This document shows, piece after piece, positions 8,853 through 16,492 of a stretch of DNA of 64,000 bases. The stretch is taken from the NCBI RefSeq assembly GCF_025960985.1, contig NZ_JAOQMX010000001.1, positions 124,001 through 188,000 on the forward strand. The letters run 5' to 3'. Under the pieces are notes generated by a model. The model was not told where the DNA came from. It searched no databases and worked only from the letters and a program-made list of their open reading frames with translations. Origin of the DNA: Flavobacterium psychraerolatum (GTDB lineage Bacteria; Bacteroidota; Bacteroidia; Flavobacteriales; Flavobacteriaceae). The stretch's first letter is position 1. Each line of letters starts with the position of its first letter. The position numbers and the translations under genes are program-made.

Positions 8853-9371
8853 TTACTCCTCTTCTTTATACCAGCTTGAATATAAGATGTAATTATTAGC
8901 AATACGCTCAATTTCACCAGCAAAATCAGACTGGCTTAAGTCCTTTACTTTTTTGGCAGGTATACCCGCCCAAATTGTACCTGATGTAACTATTGTATTT
9001 TGCATTAATACTGCCCCTGCTGCTATAATTGAATTACTTTCAACAACACAATTATCCATAACAATAGCTCCCATACCGATCAAAACATTATCTTGTATCG
9101 TACAACCATGCACCATTGCATTGTGACCAATTGAAACATTATCGCCAATAATAGTGGGATACTTTTGATAAGTACAATGAACAATAGCTCCATCTTGGAT
9201 ATTTACTTTATTCCCAATTTTGATATAATTCACATCCCCACGAATAACAGCATTAAACCAAACACTACAAGATTCCCCAAACGTAACATCACCAACAATA
9301 GTAGCATTTTCAGCTACATAACAATCTCCCGGAATTTGTGGCGTTTTGCCATTTATTGTTTTAATCAACAT
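8853..9371 (-). CDS. Gamma-carbonic-anhydrase-like hexapeptide-repeat protein
   Basis: A 172-residue left-handed beta-helix protein built of [LIV]GxxxxI hexapeptide turns. It contains RGDVNYIKIG, the histidine of GAIVHC and the two histidines of SIGHNAMVHGC. These are the positions that bind the metal in gamma-class carbonic anhydrases and in PaaY/YrdA-like proteins, which act as trimers. The actual substrate cannot be told from the sequence. It follows the PorP/SprF gene by 16 bases on the same strand and may be cotranscribed with it. Confidence 0.88.
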   Translation of the reverse strand: MLIKTINGKTPQIPGDCYVAENATIVGDVTFGESCSVWFNAVIRGDVNYIKIGNKVNIQDGAIVHCTYQKYPTIIGDNVSIGHNAMVHGCTIQDNVLIGMGAIVMDNCVVESNSIIAAGAVLMQNTIVTSGTIWAGIPAKKVKDLSQSDFAGEIERIANNYILYSSWYKEEE

Positions 9372-9387
9372 TATAAAGTAAATTTAG

Positions 9388-10386
9388 TTAATTTATGGCT
9401 GGACAATTACACTCATATTTCTCACGTTTACAGAATAAATTAAGACCTAGAGTAACTTGATGGTATCCTCCGTTATCAAATTTAACTGCTCCTGACAAAT
9501 GAGAATAAGTATAGGCAAACATAAAGTTTTTGTAATTAACCCCCAAAATTGGAGTTATATATTGTAAATGTTGTGTTGCGACACCACTACCAGTAGAATA
9601 CTGTGCTCCATCAAGACTTCGACGATAGGATAACCCTGCCCAAAGAGATCCAAAATCCATATTTTTGTATGCTTTCATATTGAGGTCTAAAGTACTTTCC
9701 TTCGTTTTATCAATAGATTGAAACAAAACAGAAGGTTCCCATAAAATTGTATTTTTATTCCCGAAAACATAACCTACGCTCAGCAAGTACTTTCTTAAAT
9801 TGTCGCTTTCAAAATCAGAATAAATATTTCTTCTCACTTCTAATAAATTTTTCACAGTGGCATGAGCATAAAAATCTAAATAATTATAAGAAGTACCAAT
9901 GTCAAAAGTGGGATAGGAAGCTTTCTGAATAATTGTCCCATTAATTATAGGGTCAAAATTACCCGATTGAATAAATTTGGTTTCATCAAGTTGACTTTGA
10001 ATCAATCCTGCACTAATACCAAATGATAGTTGATTTAAATCTAAATCATCTCTAGAAAACATCAAGTGATAAGCATAACTCAACTTAACACCCTGTTGCG
10101 AATGATATCCATTTCTATCATTGAAAACAATGATTCCGGCACCTGCTTTTTCACTTATTCTACCATTAAAACTTAATGTCTGCAATGAAGGTGCATCAGC
10201 TTGATTAAACCATTGTTTACGAGATGTTAGTCTTAACTTAGCACAGTTAGATGCACCTGCCATTGAAGGATGAATAAGGTAATAGTTATCTGATAAATAA
10301 TCTGAATAAACCGCAAGACCTTCTTGAAAAAAACCATAACTGACTGATAACAAAAAAATTAACGCTATTTTTATTTTAACTAACAT
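9388..10386 (-). CDS. PorP/SprF family type IX secretion outer-membrane protein
   Basis: A 332-residue protein with a signal peptide (ending near GFFQ), the early YLSDNYYLIHPSMAGAS segment and the (K/R)QWFNQ element typical of PorP/SprF proteins. A series of barrel strands follows, and the C-terminus is Cys-rich (CKREKYECNC). PorP/SprF proteins anchor adhesins or sit in the type IX apparatus, and paralogs are usually encoded next to a large secreted adhesin. No such adhesin is adjacent here, so this is a stand-alone copy whose client is unknown. Confidence 0.85.
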   Translation of the reverse strand: MLVKIKIALIFLLSVSYGFFQEGLAVYSDYLSDNYYLIHPSMAGASNCAKLRLTSRKQWFNQADAPSLQTLSFNGRISEKAGAGIIVFNDRNGYHSQQGVKLSYAYHLMFSRDDLDLNQLSFGISAGLIQSQLDETKFIQSGNFDPIINGTIIQKASYPTFDIGTSYNYLDFYAHATVKNLLEVRRNIYSDFESDNLRKYLLSVGYVFGNKNTILWEPSVLFQSIDKTKESTLDLNMKAYKNMDFGSLWAGLSYRRSLDGAQYSTGSGVATQHLQYITPILGVNYKNFMFAYTYSHLSGAVKFDNGGYHQVTLGLNLFCKREKYECNCPAIN

Positions 10387-10492
10387 TGAAAATATTTTAA
10401 AAATATGACTATTTCAAATTAAACAAAAACAAATAAAAACTTAGCAAAAATTAAAATAAAGTTAATTTATCTATTAATATACCAAATATAGT

Positions 10493-10500
10493 TAATCATA
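10493..10500 (-). promoter_or_regulatory. -7 promoter element, likely for porP/sprF
   Basis: Reads TATATTTG on the minus strand, an exact TAnnTTTG match, in the gap between the divergent PorP/SprF and NifU genes. It would give a leader of about 100 bases before the PorP/SprF ATG. Confidence 0.4.
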
Positions 10501-10514
10501 GAAAATAACTTTAG

Positions 10515-10522
10515 TAAATTTG
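10515..10522 (+). promoter_or_regulatory. -7 promoter element of nifU
   Basis: Reads TAAATTTG, an exact TAnnTTTG match, 17 bases before the NifU ATG at 10540. Confidence 0.55.
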
Positions 10523-10539
10523 TAGAAATTTAAATAATC

Positions 10540-11433
10540 ATGACAAAAGTTCTTATAAAAGAAACACAAAATCCAACTATATTAAAATTTGAATTTGAAG
10601 ACTTCATTACACAAAATGAAAGTTTTGAATTTAAAAATATTGACGAAGCCAAATCTTCTCCCCTTGCTCAACAATTATTCTATCTTCCGTTTGTAAAAAC
10701 AGTTTATATTTCGGGGAATTTTGTTGCTATAGAAAAGTTCAGCATTGTTGAATGGAAAGATGTTCAAAATGATATTGCTGAACAAATTGAACTCTTTGTA
10801 AACAACGGAGGGACAATCATTACCATTCAAGACAATAAAACTAAAAAACAACCAGTTACCGTTTACGGAGAATCAACCCCTAATCCAGCTGCGCTTAAAT
10901 TTGTAGTTAACAAAATGTTGACCAAAAATGCTATTGAATTCAAAAACATAGACGAAACAGCTGCCTCACCATTAGCTAAAGAATTATTCAAATTTGCTTT
11001 CGTAAAGGAAGTTTTTATTGATGAAAACTATATTTCTGTAACCAAATACGAATTGAATAGCTGGGAAGAAATCACTCTTGAACTTAGAACTTTTATTAAA
11101 CATTATATTGAAAATGGCGGAATTGTTTTGGATGAAAATTTCATACCTAATGAAGTCAAAACTGATGCTGCAAAAGAAGCAAACTTTGACTCTCTTGATG
11201 AAACCTCACAAAAAATCATTAACATACTAGAGGAATATGTAAAACCCGCAGTAGCAGCAGATGGAGGAAACATTGCGTTTGATTCCTTTAACGAAACGAC
11301 TCGAACTGTAAAAGTTATTTTGCAAGGTGCCTGTAACGGTTGCCCCTCTTCTACTTTTACTTTAAAAAGCGGAATAGAAAACATGTTAAAAAGCATGCTT
11401 AATGATGAAAAAATAAATGTTGAAGCTGTATAG
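10540..11433 (+). CDS. NifU-type iron-sulfur scaffold with two Nfu N-terminal domains
   Basis: A 297-residue protein. Residues about 5-90 and 105-190 are two copies of the Nfu_N domain: each has a (T/E)xNPxxLKF start, an FKNIDEAxxSPLAxxLF core and an FVK-V-(Y/F)I segment. Residues about 220-297 are the NifU C-terminal domain with VAADGGNI and the cluster-binding cysteines in GACNGCPSS (Cys265 and Cys268). The family carries iron-sulfur clusters to apoproteins in the cytoplasm. The duplicated N-domain layout is common in Bacteroidota. It is transcribed from its own promoter, divergently from PorP/SprF. Confidence 0.93.
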   Translation: MTKVLIKETQNPTILKFEFEDFITQNESFEFKNIDEAKSSPLAQQLFYLPFVKTVYISGNFVAIEKFSIVEWKDVQNDIAEQIELFVNNGGTIITIQDNKTKKQPVTVYGESTPNPAALKFVVNKMLTKNAIEFKNIDETAASPLAKELFKFAFVKEVFIDENYISVTKYELNSWEEITLELRTFIKHYIENGGIVLDENFIPNEVKTDAAKEANFDSLDETSQKIINILEEYVKPAVAADGGNIAFDSFNETTRTVKVILQGACNGCPSSTFTLKSGIENMLKSMLNDEKINVEAV

Positions 11434-11461
11434 TTTTTCTAATTAGAATAATTAACTATTT

Positions 11462-11681
11462 GTCATTTCCCATACCTTTTATCGTCAAAAACTTATTTGG
11501 TTTGGCCAATGAAAAAAAACCTCAAATGATGTTGACAAAGCAGAAGAATTGATCGTGTATGTTAAAACAAAAATGACTTATACCATTGAATGCTTTTCAA
11601 AAAATGAAGGAATTAAAAATTACTCCTTTACAAACAACATAAAACCTTCTCCAGTAGAAGGTTTTTTATTAAAACAAAACT
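11462..11681 (+). pseudogene. Possible frameshifted gene remnant
   Basis: Between nifU and mscS a protein-like reading (PFIVKNLFGLANEKK) leads into an A8 run at 11512-11519. Moving by one base there gives a second protein-like reading (VDKAEELIVYVKTK, then IECFSKNEG). Neither part is a complete gene. This could be a decayed small gene, or coincidence in AT-rich DNA. I do not recognise a family. Confidence 0.25.
11641..11668 (+). terminator. Rho-independent terminator upstream of mscS
   Basis: AAAACCTTCT pairs with AGAAGGTTTT over a 5-base loop and is followed by more T. It stands only 14 bases before the MscS ATG, so it closes the nifU transcript, and mscS must be expressed by readthrough or from a promoter overlapping this hairpin. 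Confidence 0.75.
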
Positions 11682-12518
11682 ATGAATTTAGATCCAAATT
11701 ACATTACAAGTTACGGTAGCACAATCATCAAAGAAATAATTGAGTATTCCCCTAAATTGATCTCTGCCTTTATCATTTTATTTGTTGGTTTGTACGCCAT
11801 CAGAATTATCAACAGACTAGTTCGTAAAATAATGTTGAAGAGAAAAATTGAAGTTACATTAACAAAATTTCTAGGAGACATTTTATTGTGGGCAATGCGC
11901 GTCCTATTATTTGTGACCTTTATTTCAAAACTAGGTATAGAAACCTCTTCTTTTGTCGCCATATTAGGAGCAATGGGATTGGCTGTTGGCCTAGCATTAC
12001 AAGGCTCATTATCTAATTTTGCTGGAGGAATGTTGATTATTATTTTCAAGCCCTTCAAAGACGGAGATTTTATTGAAGCACAAGGCATGGTTGCAACAGT
12101 TAGCGATATCCAGATTTTTACAACCAAATTAATAACTCCAAACAATCAAATTGTTTTTATTCCAAACGGGATTTTATCTAATGGAATTATTACCAATTAT
12201 TCAATTCAAGGAAATCGAAGAGCAGATTTAACATTCTCTATCTCCTATGAGTCCAATATCAAGCAAGCAAAAGATTTAATAATGGATATTTTGAACAGTA
12301 ATCCAAAAGTACTTCAAGATCCAAAACCTGAAGTTTTTGTCAAAAACCTGACCGATAGTGCTGTCGAACTTGCTGTAAGACCTTGGGCAAACAAAGCAGA
12401 TTTTGGTGCAGTATTCACAGAAACTTTAGAGAGCTGCAAAAATGCCTTTGACCAAGCAGGAATCACTTTCCAGCCATTTGTAAAAGAAAAATCAGCAAAT
12501 AACAACAATAACAATTAG
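11682..12518 (+). CDS. MscS family mechanosensitive ion channel
   Basis: A 278-residue inner-membrane channel. It has three predicted transmembrane helices (about 20-40, 63-83, and the pore helix at 90-115), with the Gly/Ala-rich pore-lining pattern ILGAMGLAVGLALQGSLSNFAGG. A cytoplasmic MscS beta domain follows (FKPFKDGDFIEAQG, then IPNGILSNGIITNYS) and an alpha/beta C-terminal domain ending near residue 270. The family releases solutes on hypo-osmotic shock. A poly-Asn tail ends the protein. It converges on tsaB with 10 bases between. Confidence 0.95.
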   Translation: MNLDPNYITSYGSTIIKEIIEYSPKLISAFIILFVGLYAIRIINRLVRKIMLKRKIEVTLTKFLGDILLWAMRVLLFVTFISKLGIETSSFVAILGAMGLAVGLALQGSLSNFAGGMLIIIFKPFKDGDFIEAQGMVATVSDIQIFTTKLITPNNQIVFIPNGILSNGIITNYSIQGNRRADLTFSISYESNIKQAKDLIMDILNSNPKVLQDPKPEVFVKNLTDSAVELAVRPWANKADFGAVFTETLESCKNAFDQAGITFQPFVKEKSANNNNNN

Positions 12519-12528
12519 ACTATAAACA

Positions 12529-13197
12529 TTATTTCTTTGAAGTTGTAATCAGAAAATCTTTCAAGTAGAAAGGTTCAAAATAAGCCACATCTACTGTGGC
12601 TTTATTTTTGTATTGTTCGTAACTCAAGACACACATTTCTTTTGCTGAAGGATATACAAATTTATCTAGAAAAATAAATTTATCACTAGTTAAAACTTCT
12701 TTACACTTTTCAGCGCAATCACCAACAAAATAAATGGGACCATCTATCTCTTCAAATGAATTTCCAGTAATAATTTCTGCCTTAGTTTCTCTTATTTTTA
12801 TATAATCAGAAGTAAAAATTGCGCTATACACTTCCATCCTTCTTGCATCTAGCATTGGGACTATACAACCTTGTTTTACACTTGCCTGTGAGGCTAAAGA
12901 TTGCAAGGTGTCTACAGCAATTAAAGGTATCTCTAATGCATAACAAAGTCCTTTAGCAGTAGAAACACCAATACGCAAACCGGTATAAGAACCAGGCCCT
13001 TGACTTACAGCAATTGCAGCTAAATCATGAAAAGTAATAGAAGCTTCTTTTAAAGCTTGCGCTATAAAAACGTGTAACTTTTCAGCATGAGAAAAACCTT
13101 GTTCAGCGGCTTCCAAACATACCAGAGTTTTGCCTTCATTAGCAATAGCTACCGAACAATTTTTGGTAGTTGTTTCAATATTTAAAATATAACTCAT
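12529..13197 (-). CDS. tsaB: tRNA threonylcarbamoyladenosine biosynthesis protein TsaB
   Basis: A 222-residue protein of the ASKHA fold. It has the N-terminal ILNIETTTKNCSVAIA phosphate-loop region and the signature SQGPGSYTGLRIGVSTAKGL at about residues 64-83, which is diagnostic for TsaB. TsaB works with TsaD and TsaE to make the t6A37 base of tRNAs that read ANN codons. TsaD and TsaE are not in the window. It lies downstream of the MacA-like gene but has its own promoter element. Confidence 0.94.
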   Translation of the reverse strand: MSYILNIETTTKNCSVAIANEGKTLVCLEAAEQGFSHAEKLHVFIAQALKEASITFHDLAAIAVSQGPGSYTGLRIGVSTAKGLCYALEIPLIAVDTLQSLASQASVKQGCIVPMLDARRMEVYSAIFTSDYIKIRETKAEIITGNSFEEIDGPIYFVGDCAEKCKEVLTSDKFIFLDKFVYPSAKEMCVLSYEQYKNKATVDVAYFEPFYLKDFLITTSKK

Positions 13198-13229
13198 TAG
13201 TAAATTAAAATTATGACAGGATAAAGGAA

Positions 13230-13237
13230 CAAATATA
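13230..13237 (-). promoter_or_regulatory. -7 promoter element of tsaB
   Basis: Reads TATATTTG on the minus strand, an exact TAnnTTTG match, 32 bases before the TsaB ATG. Confidence 0.45.
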
Positions 13238-13240
13238 TAG

Positions 13241-14527
13241 CTATTTGGATTCTTTAGCAGATTTCAAAACAACTTTGTCACCAGAATTTAATTCTTTCGA
13301 AACAGTATTATATGGCCCAGTAATAACCATTTCACCCTTTTTCAAACCACTAATCACTTCTATATTTGCATCGTCTTGAATTCCCGTCTTAACAATTCTT
13401 ATTTTTGCTTTCTCACCGACCTTCACAAATACGCACTCTAACTTCCTATCTTTCTTAACTACTTTATCAGTATCTTTTACTTCTTCAACAACAACATCTT
13501 TAGTAGACAGAGTATCAGACTTCACTACTATAGAGCTTATTGGTACATTCAAAACATTTTGCTTTGTTTTGGTCACAATATCTACTGTCGCAGTCATACC
13601 AGGTCTAAAAGGAGAGTAAGTCTTAGGCTTTCCTACTACTAAATCCTCATACGATTCTTTTAGAATTCTAACTTTAACTTTAAAATTAGTTACTTGATCT
13701 GCTGTTAAATTACTACTAGCCGAATTTGAAATACTCGTAACTACACCTTTAAATCGTTTTTTCAAATAAGCATCCACTTCTATATTCGCAACATCACCTT
13801 CTTTTATTTTTACAATATCATTTTCATTCACGTCTACTTCAACTTCCATATTATTCAAATTAGCCACCCTTAATAATTCGGTTCCAGCCATTTGTTGTGT
13901 ACCCAACACGCGTTCACCTAATTCTACATTAAGCATAGAAACAGTCCCGTCTGCAGGAGAGTAAATCATAGTACGCCCCAAGTTGTCTTGTGCTTCATTA
14001 ACAGATGCCAATGCACTTTTTACATTAAAATATGCTGTTTGTTTTGTTGCCTTTGCAACCTCAAAAGTTGCTATGGATTTATCCCAATCAGACTTAGAAA
14101 TTATACCTTTACCAAACAAGGTTTTATTTCGTTCATAACTTAATTTTGATTCATTAAACTGAGCATCAGCTTGAGACAAGCTAGATTTAGAACCCGACAA
14201 TCCTGCCTTGGTTCTATCCAAACTAGAGGTATACAAGTCTGGATTAATCTTAACCAACAAATCACCTTTTTTTACAGTTTGACCTTCTTTTATGGGTAGT
14301 GCTATAATTTCACCCGATACCATTGAAGCAATCTTCACTTCTATTTCGGGCTGAATTTTACCCGTTGCAGAAACCGTTTCCACAATAGTTTTACTCGTTA
14401 CTAGGGCAACTTCCACTTCTTTACCTTTGTCACCACCACCGATTATTCCTTTTTTTACAAGAAAAATCGAGACTCCAATAACAACAATTACGAGGGCTAG
14501 TAAATAATACAATCTTTTCTTTGACAT
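13241..14527 (-). CDS. Periplasmic adaptor subunit of an efflux pump (MacA/HlyD type)
   Basis: A 428-residue membrane-fusion protein. It has an N-terminal membrane anchor (about 6-24, no lipobox), a lipoyl half-domain (GEIIALPIKEGQTVKKGDLL), a coiled-coil hairpin (about 95-180), the second lipoyl half (IYSPADGTVSMLNVELGERV), a beta-barrel domain and a membrane-proximal C-terminal domain. Such adaptors join an inner-membrane pump to an outer-membrane channel. The channel gene lies 7 bases upstream, but no ABC or RND pump gene is adjacent, so the pump must be encoded elsewhere. The MacA comparison rests on overall architecture. Confidence 0.9.
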   Translation of the reverse strand: MSKKRLYYLLALVIVVIGVSIFLVKKGIIGGGDKGKEVEVALVTSKTIVETVSATGKIQPEIEVKIASMVSGEIIALPIKEGQTVKKGDLLVKINPDLYTSSLDRTKAGLSGSKSSLSQADAQFNESKLSYERNKTLFGKGIISKSDWDKSIATFEVAKATKQTAYFNVKSALASVNEAQDNLGRTMIYSPADGTVSMLNVELGERVLGTQQMAGTELLRVANLNNMEVEVDVNENDIVKIKEGDVANIEVDAYLKKRFKGVVTSISNSASSNLTADQVTNFKVKVRILKESYEDLVVGKPKTYSPFRPGMTATVDIVTKTKQNVLNVPISSIVVKSDTLSTKDVVVEEVKDTDKVVKKDRKLECVFVKVGEKAKIRIVKTGIQDDANIEVISGLKKGEMVITGPYNTVSKELNSGDKVVLKSAKESK

Positions 14528-14534
14528 TTTTCGG

Positions 14535-15902
14535 CTAGTTTACAATTGGAATTCCAAAATAGAATTCTAAAATCTTAATTTTAAATATATAATCGTACTT
14601 CGTTCTTAACACTTCAGACTGCGCATTGGACAACAAGGTTTGCGACTGGCTCAATTCAAAGGAATTCATAAGCCCCACATCAAATTTCTCTTTTGAATAC
14701 CTGAAAGATTCCTGCCTTGCTTCAAGAGTTTCTACAGCAGACTCATGCGATTTCAAAGCTCCTTTGGTATCCGTAAAAGCAGTGTAAATAGTTCGTTCTA
14801 AAGTCTGATTTTGTTGTTCTAATGCTATCTTTGATTTAGAAAAATTAACAAGAGATCGCTCTACATTATTCCTAACCGATATCCCATTTAAGATAGGGAT
14901 ACTCAACTGCAACCCAAAAGTCTGTCCTTTGTTATTTTTAAACTGCTGGAAAAATGGTGGAGCTCCTTCCAATCCAATAACTTTACCTGTTGCATCACGA
15001 AGGGCGATATCAGCATAAGAAATCCTAGTATTATAATTATAAAAACCTTTTAGAGTTGGTTGAAAGGCCCCTTTTGCAATAGCAATATTTTTTTCCGCAA
15101 TGGCCAAATTTGTTTCTGCAATTTTCAAATCTGTTCTTTTTTCTTTCGCAACAGCTAAGATAGATTGTGGTGTTTCTGACAATATACTATAATCTACTTT
15201 AAAAATACTATCTTCAACAATATCAAAATTCATGAAATCATCAATTTGCAACAATTGCACTAAGCTTAATTTTGAAATTAACAATACATTTTCTGCATTT
15301 ACTATTTTTTGATTATCTGCAGCAATAGTAGCTTTACTATCTAATAAATCACCTCGCGCAATTGTTCCTGCATTTACTAATTCTTGAGTACGTAGATTTT
15401 GCTTTGTATCAATTTCCAATTGTACTTTTTGCACTTTTAAATTCTCAACATTAAATAACACTTGCAAATAAGCATTAGCAACATTTAATGAAATATCTTC
15501 CTTCATTTTTGTTAGTTGATATTGTGCAGCAACAATAGCAAGATTATTTTTACGGAGCGTATTTTGATTTTGTAAACCTTTATAAATATCAACTCCTATA
15601 GCACCCGTAGCAGATGTAAACTGAGTTGTTTTGTTTTGTAAAAGGCCAGTAGTAATATCTTGATTCAAACCAATATTCCAAGAATGTGATGAATTTACGT
15701 TTATAGTAGGCAGAAAACTACCGATTGCCTGCCTCTTATCTATTGTAGCCAACTTAACATCCAGGTCTGATTGTTGAATTGAAATATTATGAGATAAAGC
15801 ATAATTAACACAATCCTCAAGAGACCACTTCTTTGATTGTGCATTTAATGTATAATGAAATACTAAAAGAGAAAACAAAAATAACCAAATGACTTTTTTC
15901 AT
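14535..15902 (-). CDS. TolC family outer-membrane efflux protein
   Basis: A 455-residue protein with a signal peptide (ending LNAQ), then the SLEDCVNYALSHNISIQQSDLDV start characteristic of TolC family repeats, long helical segments and a second repeat ending LEFYFGIPIVN. It would form the trimeric channel across the outer membrane for the adaptor encoded 7 bases downstream. A perfect TAAATTTG promoter element lies at 15935-15942, about 33 bases upstream of the ATG. A candidate small RNA ends just before that promoter. Confidence 0.93.
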   Translation of the reverse strand: MKKVIWLFLFSLLVFHYTLNAQSKKWSLEDCVNYALSHNISIQQSDLDVKLATIDKRQAIGSFLPTINVNSSHSWNIGLNQDITTGLLQNKTTQFTSATGAIGVDIYKGLQNQNTLRKNNLAIVAAQYQLTKMKEDISLNVANAYLQVLFNVENLKVQKVQLEIDTKQNLRTQELVNAGTIARGDLLDSKATIAADNQKIVNAENVLLISKLSLVQLLQIDDFMNFDIVEDSIFKVDYSILSETPQSILAVAKEKRTDLKIAETNLAIAEKNIAIAKGAFQPTLKGFYNYNTRISYADIALRDATGKVIGLEGAPPFFQQFKNNKGQTFGLQLSIPILNGISVRNNVERSLVNFSKSKIALEQQNQTLERTIYTAFTDTKGALKSHESAVETLEARQESFRYSKEKFDVGLMNSFELSQSQTLLSNAQSEVLRTKYDYIFKIKILEFYFGIPIVN

Positions 15903-15934
15903 GTTTTTAAAGTAGAAATGATTCTATTACCAAA

Positions 15935-15942
15935 CAAATTTA
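15935..15942 (-). promoter_or_regulatory. -7 promoter element of tolC-macA
   Basis: Reads TAAATTTG on the minus strand, an exact TAnnTTTG match. A TTTG occurs 13 bases upstream, closer than the usual 17-23. It lies between the small-RNA terminator and tolC, so tolC has its own start point. Confidence 0.5.
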
Positions 15943-15993
15943 GGAATTTTATAATCAAATGACTAATCTATTTTTACAAACACAAAACAACAC

Positions 15994-16097
15994 AAAAAAA
16001 CCCGCCTAAAGAATAGACGGGACCTAAAACCAACCAAATACCTTATTATGAAATCGGGTATTAATATGCTTACTAATTCAAAATGGTTTTAAAATAT
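15994..16097 (-). ncRNA. Candidate small RNA, about 104 nt
   Basis: On the minus strand a hairpin AATACC...GGTATT (16037-16062, 14-base loop) is followed by a G/T-rich linker (GGTTGGTTTTAGGT) and a terminator whose arms CCCGTCTA and TAGGCGGG (16001-16021) lead into seven T. The fifth base pair of the terminator is a G-U wobble on the minus strand but would be a C-A mismatch on the plus strand, which shows the direction of transcription. A TAATTTTG promoter element lies just upstream at 16104-16111. No open reading frame fits. It may belong to a flavobacterial small-RNA family such as Flavo-1, but I could not compare it. Confidence 0.5.
16001..16021 (-). terminator. Terminator of the candidate small RNA
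   Basis: An eight-pair stem with a 5-base loop, followed by seven T at 15994-16000 on the minus strand. It is not positioned to end any annotated protein gene. Confidence 0.7.
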
Positions 16098-16103
16098 TTT
16101 ACA

Positions 16104-16111
16104 CAAAATTA
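16104..16111 (-). promoter_or_regulatory. -7 promoter element of the candidate small RNA
   Basis: Reads TAATTTTG on the minus strand, an exact TAnnTTTG match. A TTG lies 23 bases further upstream (16135-16137), within the accepted spacing range. Confidence 0.45.
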
Positions 16112-16462
16112 TTATACTAAAACAATACTCTTTACAACAAAACAAATTAAGGAAACCCTCAATTAATCAAAATTAATTTACCAAGACAATCAAAATTAAA
16201 TTTAAATACTTTGAAAACCCTACAACTATCAATAAGACATTATGAACGTAATCAAAATACAACAAAAATGTATATATTGTATATTTCAAGCTAAAAAGTA
16301 GTTCTTTTTAATTATTTTAACAACAATTCAGCTTTTAGTTACAAAATTTTAACTAATTATACGATTGATGCAAATATAAGAATTTACCGCACCTAAAATG
16401 TGAATATATTGTTATTATTTTATAAAACTACAATAGGACAGATTCACTACCTTAATATTAAG

Positions 16463-16470
16463 TAATTTTG
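16463..16470 (+). promoter_or_regulatory. -7 promoter element of the DUF4403 gene
   Basis: Reads TAATTTTG, an exact TAnnTTTG match, 22 bases before the ATG at 16493. Confidence 0.5.
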
Positions 16471-16492
16471 ACATTTATAAATTCATATCAAA

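Larger units (their letters stand above)
15903..16492. other. 590-base intergenic region between tolC and the DUF4403 gene
   Basis: No protein gene was found on either strand. It holds, from left to right, the tolC promoter (15935-15942), a minus-strand terminator and hairpin that look like a small RNA (15994-16097), a minus-strand promoter element (16104-16111), a second possible minus-strand element TATATTTG at 16371-16378, and the promoter of the DUF4403 gene (16463-16470). The remainder is featureless and AT-rich. Confidence 0.7.

Noticed and set aside
11711..12145. 144-residue minus-strand frame opposite mscS
   Set aside because: Shadow of the hydrophobic MscS coding region on the other strand.
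16048..16092. 14-codon plus-strand frame (MKSGINMLTNSKWF) as a leader peptide
   Set aside because: It lies antisense to the candidate small RNA and the hairpins pair better on the minus strand; no plus-strand gene follows closely.
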